Source of the DNA: Streptomyces fagopyri
Lineage (GTDB): Bacteria; Actinomycetota; Actinomycetes; Streptomycetales; Streptomycetaceae
DNA length: 64,000 nt
Direction of reading: 5' to 3'
Assembly: GCF_009498275.1 (NCBI RefSeq)
Contig: NZ_CP045643.1
Location: 3,720,001-3,784,000 of the forward strand
Under the pieces are notes generated by a model. That model had not been told where the DNA came from and made no database searches. It saw only the letters and a list, made by a program, of their open reading frames with translations. The position numbers were made by a program, and so were the translations under genes. Positions 59,391 through 64,000 of the stretch are shown piece after piece; positions within the stretch are counted from its first letter, which is position 1, and each line of letters begins with the position of its first letter.

Positions 59391-60958
59391 CCCCACCGCA
59401 GGACGGGCTCCGCGGCTGGGCCGCGGCGCGCAAGGCGATACTCGCGGGTCTCCGCTTCACCAGTCTGCGGCTGCGGCTGGTCGTCGTCTTCGGACTCGTC
59501 GCGCTCACCGCCGCGGTGTCGGCGTCCGGCATCGCCTACTGGCTCAACCGCGAGGCCGTGCTGACGCGTACGCAGGACGCGGTGCTGCGTGACTTCCAGC
59601 AGGAGATGCGCAACCACGCGAGCCTGCTGCCGATGCGCCCGGCGCAGGACGAACTGCAGCGCGCCGCTGGGCAGATGGCGAACAGCAGCCAGCGCTTCAG
59701 CGTGCTGCTGGTGGCCCAGGACAACAGCGGCAGGACCGTGGTGGGCAATTCGGAGCTGGACACCTTCACGCTGGAGGACGTGCCCGCGTCCCTCCAGAAG
59801 GCGGTGAACAAGCAGCAGTCGCTCTCCTCGAACAACAAGTCGGCCTATCACCTGTACTGGCAGCGCGTCACCGACCACGACAAGCCGTATCTGGTGGGCG
59901 GGGCCAAGGTGATCGGCGGGACCACGACCGGCTACATGCTCAAGTCGCTGGAGCCGGAGGCCAAGGACCTCAACTCGCTGGCCTGGTCGCTCGGTATCGC
60001 CACCGGCCTCGCCCTGATCGGCTCGGCGCTGCTCGCGCAGGCCGCCGCGACGACGGTCCTGAAGCCGGTGCACCGCCTCGGCATCGCCGCCCGCCGCCTC
60101 GGCGAGGGCAAGCTCGACACCCGGCTGCGCGTGTCGGGGACGGACGAACTCGCCGATCTGTCACGGACGTTCAACCACACGGCGGAGGCGCTCGAGAAGC
60201 GCGTCGAGGACATGAGCGCCCGCGACGAGGCGTCCCGCCGTTTCGTGGCGGACATGTCCCACGAACTCCGTACGCCCCTCACCGCGATCACCGCGGTGAC
60301 GGAGATCCTGGAGGAGGAGCTGGACGCGGAGACCGGCAGCGTCGATCCCATGATCGAGCCCGCCGTGCGTCTGGTCGTCAGTGAGACCCGCCGTCTGAAC
60401 GACCTGGTCGAGAACCTCATGGAAGTCACCCGCTTCGACGCGGGCACCGCCCGGCTCGTCCTCGACGACGTGGACATCGCCGACCAGATCACCGCCTGCA
60501 TCGACGCCCGCGCCTGGCTGGACGCGGTGGACCTGGACGCGGAGCGCGGCATCATGGCGCGTCTCGACCCGCGCCGCCTCGACGTGATCCTGGCCAACCT
60601 GATCGGCAACGCGCTCAAGCACGGCGGCAGTCCGGTACGCGTCTCGGTCCGGGAAGAGGCGGACGACCTGCTGATCGAGGTCCAGGACCACGGTCCGGGC
60701 ATCCCCGAGGACGTCCTGCCGCACGTCTTCGACCGCTTCTACAAGGCGAGCGCTTCCCGCCCGCGTTCCGAGGGCAGTGGCCTCGGACTGTCGATCGCCC
60801 TGGAGAACGCGCACATCCACGGCGGCGAGATCACCGCCGCGAACTCCCCCGAGGGGGGCGCGGTGTTCACGCTCCGGCTTCCGCAGGGCGACTCGGAGCT
60901 GCTCGCCGACGACGAACGCGAGCGGAACGGGAACGGCACGGAGGGCGGCGCCGGATGA
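59387..60958 (+). CDS. afsQ2: Sensor histidine kinase AfsQ2, 523 aa
   Basis: Partner kinase of AfsQ1. Two membrane helices (about 28-50 LVVVFGLVALTAAVSASGIA and 200-222 LGIATGLALIGSALLAQAAA) enclose an extracytoplasmic sensor, followed by HAMP (LKPVHRLGIAARRLGEGKLD), the phosphoacceptor His292 (ADMSHELRTPLTAI) and an HATPase with N-box ANLIGNALKHGG, DHGPGIPED and SGLGLSIALE. GTG 59387 overlaps the afsQ1 stop by four bases, so the pair is translationally coupled. The C-terminal stop overlaps the lipoprotein start. The signal sensed is unknown; nitrogen source matters in S. coelicolor. Confidence 0.95.
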   Translation: MTPPQDGLRGWAAARKAILAGLRFTSLRLRLVVVFGLVALTAAVSASGIAYWLNREAVLTRTQDAVLRDFQQEMRNHASLLPMRPAQDELQRAAGQMANSSQRFSVLLVAQDNSGRTVVGNSELDTFTLEDVPASLQKAVNKQQSLSSNNKSAYHLYWQRVTDHDKPYLVGGAKVIGGTTTGYMLKSLEPEAKDLNSLAWSLGIATGLALIGSALLAQAAATTVLKPVHRLGIAARRLGEGKLDTRLRVSGTDELADLSRTFNHTAEALEKRVEDMSARDEASRRFVADMSHELRTPLTAITAVTEILEEELDAETGSVDPMIEPAVRLVVSETRRLNDLVENLMEVTRFDAGTARLVLDDVDIADQITACIDARAWLDAVDLDAERGIMARLDPRRLDVILANLIGNALKHGGSPVRVSVREEADDLLIEVQDHGPGIPEDVLPHVFDRFYKASASRPRSEGSGLGLSIALENAHIHGGEITAANSPEGGAVFTLRLPQGDSELLADDERERNGNGTEGGAG

Positions 60959-61584
60959 CGACCGTACGACGTCGAGGCGCGCGCCGGTGGCCGGCCGTCC
61001 CGCTCCTCGCGCTGCTGCTCGCGGGCTGCGGCATCCGCTCCACCCAGGTCCCCACGGACTTCGGTCCGGCGCCCTCCCGGGTCCCGTGCACCCTGTCCGG
61101 CCCGGACATCACCACCCAGGCCTCCCGCGGCATCCCGGTGCAGGTGTTCCTGCTCTGCTCGGGACAGCTGGTGACCGTCGACCGGTCCGTACGGGTGCCC
61201 GACGGCGCGACGGAGGGCGCCCGGCGTGTCCTGGTGGCGCAGGGGCTCCTCGACGAGCTCGCCGGGTCGCCCTCCACTCCGGAGCAGCAGGCGGGGTACA
61301 CGACGGACGTGCGCGGCGGCATGACGGTGAGCGGGCCCCGCCCGCGCGGCCCGAAGGAGCCGGAGGACGCGCTCCGGCTGAGCACCCCGCCCCGGGAACT
61401 GACCCCGGCGGCCCTGGCCCAGATCGTCTGCACCTTCTCCGACTCCGCCGCGGCGGAGGACGACGGTTCGGTGATCCTCGGCGGCCCCGACGCGACCGCG
61501 CTGCGCCGTTACCGGTGCACGTCGGACGTCCGTTCCGACCCCGCCACGAAGTCCCCGCCGTCCACGGCGCTCGACGGCTCCTGA
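60955..61584 (+). CDS. AfsQ-associated lipoprotein, 209 aa
   Basis: Membrane-anchored lipoprotein co-transcribed with afsQ1/Q2. Signal and lipobox PLLALLLAGCG put the lipid-modified cysteine near residue 25. The mature part (SRGIPVQVFLLCSGQLVTVD, ARRVLVAQGLLDELAGSPST) resembles a GerMN-like fold in composition, with two further Cys that may pair. ATG 60955 overlaps the afsQ2 stop. In S. coelicolor the neighbouring lipoprotein belongs to the same operon, so it may present a signal to the kinase; this is inference. Confidence 0.88.
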   Translation: MTTVRRRGARRWPAVPLLALLLAGCGIRSTQVPTDFGPAPSRVPCTLSGPDITTQASRGIPVQVFLLCSGQLVTVDRSVRVPDGATEGARRVLVAQGLLDELAGSPSTPEQQAGYTTDVRGGMTVSGPRPRGPKEPEDALRLSTPPRELTPAALAQIVCTFSDSAAAEDDGSVILGGPDATALRRYRCTSDVRSDPATKSPPSTALDGS

Positions 61585-61603
61585 CCACCGGACCAGGGGT
61601 GTC

Positions 61604-61630
61604 TCCCCGGCCTCCGCGGAGAGCCCGGGG
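61604..61630 (+). terminator. Possible hairpin after the AfsQ operon
   Basis: CCCCGG..CTCCGCGGAG..CCCGGGG forms an imperfect stem about 20 bases past the lipoprotein stop. Confidence 0.4.
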
Positions 61631-61753
61631 AACCGTGTGTGTGGCGCACGCCTCACCCCTGGGCGCCAAGCCCGCCGACAACCCGGAACCGATCCTGCCG
61701 GCCGCCGCGTCTTGGGAGGCGTGCAACGTCAAGGCGAAGGCGGCGGCAGCGCC

Positions 61754-62272
61754 GTGATCCGCGTCCGTGCGGCAGGAGCTCTCCTCCTCGTCGCGCATCT
61801 CGCGCTCGTCGCCTGGATCACGCTGCGCCCCCTGGACGTCCCCTGGGTGAGCCCCGCGAACCTGCGCCCGTTCGCCGGTATCAGGGCGGACCTCGCCCTG
61901 GGTCCCGCGCAGGCCGCCCGCCGCATCGGCGAGGGGCTGGGGCTGCTCGCCCCGCTCGGTGTCCTGCTCCCGTTGGCGGGCGGCAGGCTGTCCGCGTCCC
62001 CCCTCGGGTCCCTGGTCCGCACGATCGCCGCCGGCGCCCTGCTCTCGCTGGGCATAGAGCTGCTGCAGACCGGCGTTCCCGGGCAGGTCGTGGACGTCGA
62101 CTCGCTGCTGCTCAACACCGTCGGGGTGGCACTGGCCCATGCCGCGATCGTGCCCGCCGCCAGGGTGCGGCTCCGCCGCCGGGCCGAGACCAGGCGCCGC
62201 GCGGCCCTCCCCCGGGAGGACACGGTTCAGGGTCGGACCCCGACGATTCCCAGGGTCGGCATCGCACCGTAG
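61754..62272 (+). CDS. VanZ-family membrane protein, 172 aa
   Basis: Four predicted helices (ALLLVAHLALVAWITL, LGLLAPLGVLLPLAG, VRTIAAGALLSLGIELLQ, VDVDSLLLNTVGVALAHAA) with the VanZ signature NLRPF near the start and SLGIELLQTGVPGQVVDVDS, including the conserved Glu-Leu-Leu-Gln and Asp-Val-Asp pattern. VanZ proteins reduce teicoplanin binding in some bacteria, but most homologues are uncharacterised. GTG 61754 is preferred over GTG 61721, whose SD-like GGGAGG lies only one base away. It ends with a basic Arg-rich tail. Confidence 0.82.
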   Translation: MIRVRAAGALLLVAHLALVAWITLRPLDVPWVSPANLRPFAGIRADLALGPAQAARRIGEGLGLLAPLGVLLPLAGGRLSASPLGSLVRTIAAGALLSLGIELLQTGVPGQVVDVDSLLLNTVGVALAHAAIVPAARVRLRRRAETRRRAALPREDTVQGRTPTIPRVGIAP

Positions 62273-62365
62273 AGCGACGCTTCGTCCGCTTCGTCACCGT
62301 AGCGTTGAAGACATCGAGGCCGGACGTCCGGCACACACGCAGCCACGGTTCACGAAGGAGTCCTC

Positions 62366-62566
62366 ATGAGCGCCCTTGCCCGCCCCACCGACGGCCGGAT
62401 GATCGGCGGAGTGTGCGCAGCGCTGGCGCGGCGCTTCGGCACCTCCGCGACGACGATGCGCGTGATCTTCGTACTCTCCTGCCTGCTGCCCGGCCCGCAG
62501 TTCCTGCTCTACATAGCGCTGTGGATCCTGTTCCCGTCCGAGGACAAGGTCCGCACCGCCTGGTAG
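62366..62566 (+). CDS. PspC-domain protein, 66 aa
   Basis: Single PspC domain: a short basic/cytoplasmic start (ARPTDGRMIGGVCAALARRF), the helix VIFVLSCLLPGPQFLLYIAL and the tail LFPSEDKV. PspC proteins of actinobacteria respond to envelope stress together with other Psp components that are not in this window. AAGGAG lies seven bases before ATG 62366. It stands between the VanZ gene and a terminator, probably monocistronic. Confidence 0.93.
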   Translation: MSALARPTDGRMIGGVCAALARRFGTSATTMRVIFVLSCLLPGPQFLLYIALWILFPSEDKVRTAW

Positions 62567-62603
62567 TCACGCGCCGGCGAGGTTCTCGCCGGACGGCACG
62601 AAG

Positions 62604-62644
62604 CGCCGGTGGGGCGCACCCGAGTCGGGTGCGCCCCACCGGCG
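62604..62644 (+). terminator. Perfect 18-bp-arm terminator after the PspC gene
   Basis: Arms 62604-62621 and 62627-62644 are exact complements around GAGTC, 38 bases after the PspC stop. It also lies 38 bases before the convergent small protein stop. Confidence 0.82.
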
Positions 62645-62681
62645 TTGTCGCGTGTGCGGGCCGGGGCCCGCGGAGTGCGCG

Positions 62682-63035
62682 TCAGCCGAGCGGCAGTCCG
62701 TTCACCGGCAGGCCGTGCGTCGGCAGGCCCTGCAGCGGCAGGCCGCCGAGCAGTCCGGCCACCGGCGCGGTGGGACCGCTCGCGAGCACCTTCTCGGCGG
62801 CGGGCTGGGCGGCCGCCACACCCGCACCGAGCGCGCTCTGACCCTGGGCAAGCGCCTGGCCCGCGCCCGGCAGCGCACCGGCCAGGTTCTGCGTGGGCAG
62901 CGCCTGGGTGACGGTGCCCAGCGCCGAGGAGGCGTCCGGCACGGCCGGTGCCGCGTTCGCGGCGCCGGCGCCCGCGGCGGCGAAAGCGGCACCGAGAGCG
63001 GCGACACCGAGGGTCTTGGCAGCAGACTGCTTCAT
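62682..63035 (-). CDS. Small secreted GLP-repeat protein, 117 aa
   Basis: A Sec-type signal (TLGVAALGAAFAAAGAGAAN, cut near ANA) precedes an Ala/Gly/Pro-rich mature protein ending in repeated GLP units (GLPLQGLPTHGLPVNGLPLG). It has no Cys or catalytic motif. It resembles the protein at 56313-56720 in architecture, suggesting a paralogous class of exported hydrophobic low-complexity proteins, possibly associated with the cell surface as some aerial-mycelium proteins are; that is speculation. The ATG is complementary to 63033-63035 with AAGGA upstream. It is 142 bp from the adenosine deaminase gene on the same strand. Confidence 0.75.
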   Translation of the reverse strand: MKQSAAKTLGVAALGAAFAAAGAGAANAAPAVPDASSALGTVTQALPTQNLAGALPGAGQALAQGQSALGAGVAAAQPAAEKVLASGPTAPVAGLLGGLPLQGLPTHGLPVNGLPLG

Positions 63036-63176
63036 ATGGAATGCGTCCTTGGATCCGTGTGACGGGGAGGTGAGCGGTCCAAAACCGTAAACACGCAAAG
63101 CGGCACTCCGCAAACATCGAAAACCGGTCGAGTCATGGAGAATGAGTGAAGACCGGACCCGTCACCGCTGCTTCGC

Positions 63177-64000
63177 TCAGACCTGATCCTCCGAAGAACC
63201 CCTGGTGGAAGCAGTCTGCTGGAACAGCCATTCGGACTTCAGCTCGGCATATCCGGGCTTGATCACGTCATTGATCATCGCGAGTCGTTCATCGAAAGGA
63301 ATGAATGCTGACTTCATAGCATTGACCGAGAACCACTGGAGATCGTCGAGCGAATAACCGAACGCGTCGACAAGATGCTCGAATTCACCGCTCATGCTGG
63401 TCCCGGACATGAGCCGGTTGTCCGTGTTCACCGTGACCCGGAAGTGCAACCGCCGCAACAACCCGATCGGGTGCTCGGCGTAGGAGTCGGCCGCGCCGGT
63501 CTGGAGGTTGGAACTGGGACAGAGCTCCAGCGGGACGCGCTTGTCGCGGACGTACGAGGCGAGGCGCCCGAGCGTCACCGAGCCGTCCTGCGCGACCTCG
63601 ATGTCGTCGATGATCCGGACACCGTGGCCGAGCCGGTCCGCCCCGCACCACTGGAGCGCCTGCCAGATGGACGGCAGCCCGAAGGCCTCGCCCGCGTGAA
63701 TGGTGAAATGGTTGTTCTCGCGCTTGAGGTACTCGAACGCGTCGAGGTGCCGGGTGGGCGGGAAGCCGGCCTCGGCCCCCGCGATGTCGAACCCGACGAC
63801 ACCCATGTCCCGGTAACGGTTGGCCAGTTCGGCGATCTCCAGCGAGCGGGCCGCGTGCCGCATCGCGGTGAGCAGCGCGCCCACCCGGACGCGGTGGCCG
63901 TTCTCCCGCGCCCGGCGCTCACCCTCGCGGAAGCCCTCGTTGACCGCCTCCACGACCTCTTCGAGGGTGAGTCCGCGCTCCAGGTGCTGCTCGGGGGCGT
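63177..64000 (-). CDS. add: Adenosine deaminase (5' end outside window)
   Basis: The C-terminal 273 residues are present and the start lies beyond the right edge. The zinc-site acidic motif [15 protein letters not shown] carries the catalytic glutamate; [20 protein letters not shown] and [19 protein letters not shown], with the active-site Asp, are intact. It converts (deoxy)adenosine to (deoxy)inosine, which PNP (47220) can phosphorolyse. No frameshift is seen. An upstream operator cannot be checked here. Confidence 0.93.
   Translation of the reverse strand, partial: APEQHLERGLTLEEVVEAVNEGFREGERRARENGHRVRVGALLTAMRHAARSLEIAELANRYRDMGVVGFDIAGAEAGFPPTRHLDAFEYLKRENNHFTIHAGEAFGLPSIWQALQWCGADRLGHGVRIIDDIEVAQDGSVTLGRLASYVRDKRVPLELCPSSNLQTGAADSYAEHPIGLLRRLHFRVTVNTDNRLMSGTSMSGEFEHLVDAFGYSLDDLQWFSVNAMKSAFIPFDERLAMINDVIKPGYAELKSEWLFQQTASTRGSSEDQV

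Overview
The window is about 72% G+C, uses GTG starts freely, keeps coding third positions near saturation with G/C, and carries actinomycete signature genes (AfsQ1/AfsQ2/SigQ, PccB with a small epsilon subunit, an ABM-globin fusion, LAXTG-type sortase substrates). It is a Streptomyces chromosome core segment. The gene order (cystathionine gamma-synthase, msrA ... hutH, GGDEF, enoyl-CoA hydratase, cya, birA, pccB, pccE, maf, accA2, deoR, lpdA, pnp, phosphomutase, deoC, two aldehyde dehydrogenases, sigQ, afsQ1, afsQ2, add) resembles, from memory, the SCO4958-to-SCO4901 stretch of S. coelicolor read in the same direction. No alignment was run. No tRNA, rRNA, IS element, prophage or CRISPR array was seen.

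Layout. 1-9.5 kb: sulfur metabolism (cystathionine synthase/lyase, MsrA), a PAS-PAS-GAF-PP2C-HATPase signalling protein, a VOC protein, a serine hydrolase, an APH-like kinase. 9.5-17.8 kb: secreted alkaline phosphatase, a self-contained ferredoxin / ferredoxin reductase / P450 cassette, an alcohol dehydrogenase, an XRE regulator and an ABM-truncated globin chimera. 17.9-26.9 kb: envelope genes (S8 protease, FtsX-type ABC transporter, L,D-transpeptidase lipoprotein, LAXTG protein, DUF2625). 27-33 kb: DEAD-box helicase, cold-shock protein, HutH, GGDEF protein, enoyl-CoA hydratase. 34-43 kb: adenylate cyclase and the biotin/acyl-CoA carboxylase group (BirA, PccB, PccE, AccA2) with Maf between. 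44-56 kb: DeoR regulator, NAD(P)H-quinone flavoprotein, purine nucleoside phosphorylase, phosphosugar mutase, PIG-V-like membrane enzyme, DeoC and a catalytic/pseudo aldehyde dehydrogenase pair. 56.8-62.5 kb: P-loop uridine-kinase-like protein and the SigQ-AfsQ1-AfsQ2-lipoprotein stress module. The right edge cuts adenosine deaminase.

How genes work together. BirA biotinylates AccA2 (biotin lysine 555), which serves PccB/PccE to make methylmalonyl-CoA or malonyl-CoA. Adenosine deaminase, PNP, the phosphosugar mutase (candidate phosphopentomutase), DeoC and the aldehyde dehydrogenase form a plausible route from deoxynucleosides to acetate and triose phosphate. The same perfect 12-bp palindrome (CTACGCGCGTAG) lies in the promoters of PNP and DeoC, which I regard as the best new regulatory lead here. 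AfsQ1-type GTCAC-n6-GTCAC repeats lie between sigQ and afsQ1.

Decay and oddities. A 3'-end remnant of a pstB gene with an expanded DPR tract and a truncated SGNH-hydrolase gene are broken copies. A 36-bp tandem repeat abuts the deoR stop. Several perfect long palindromes and promoter-region dyads are listed individually.
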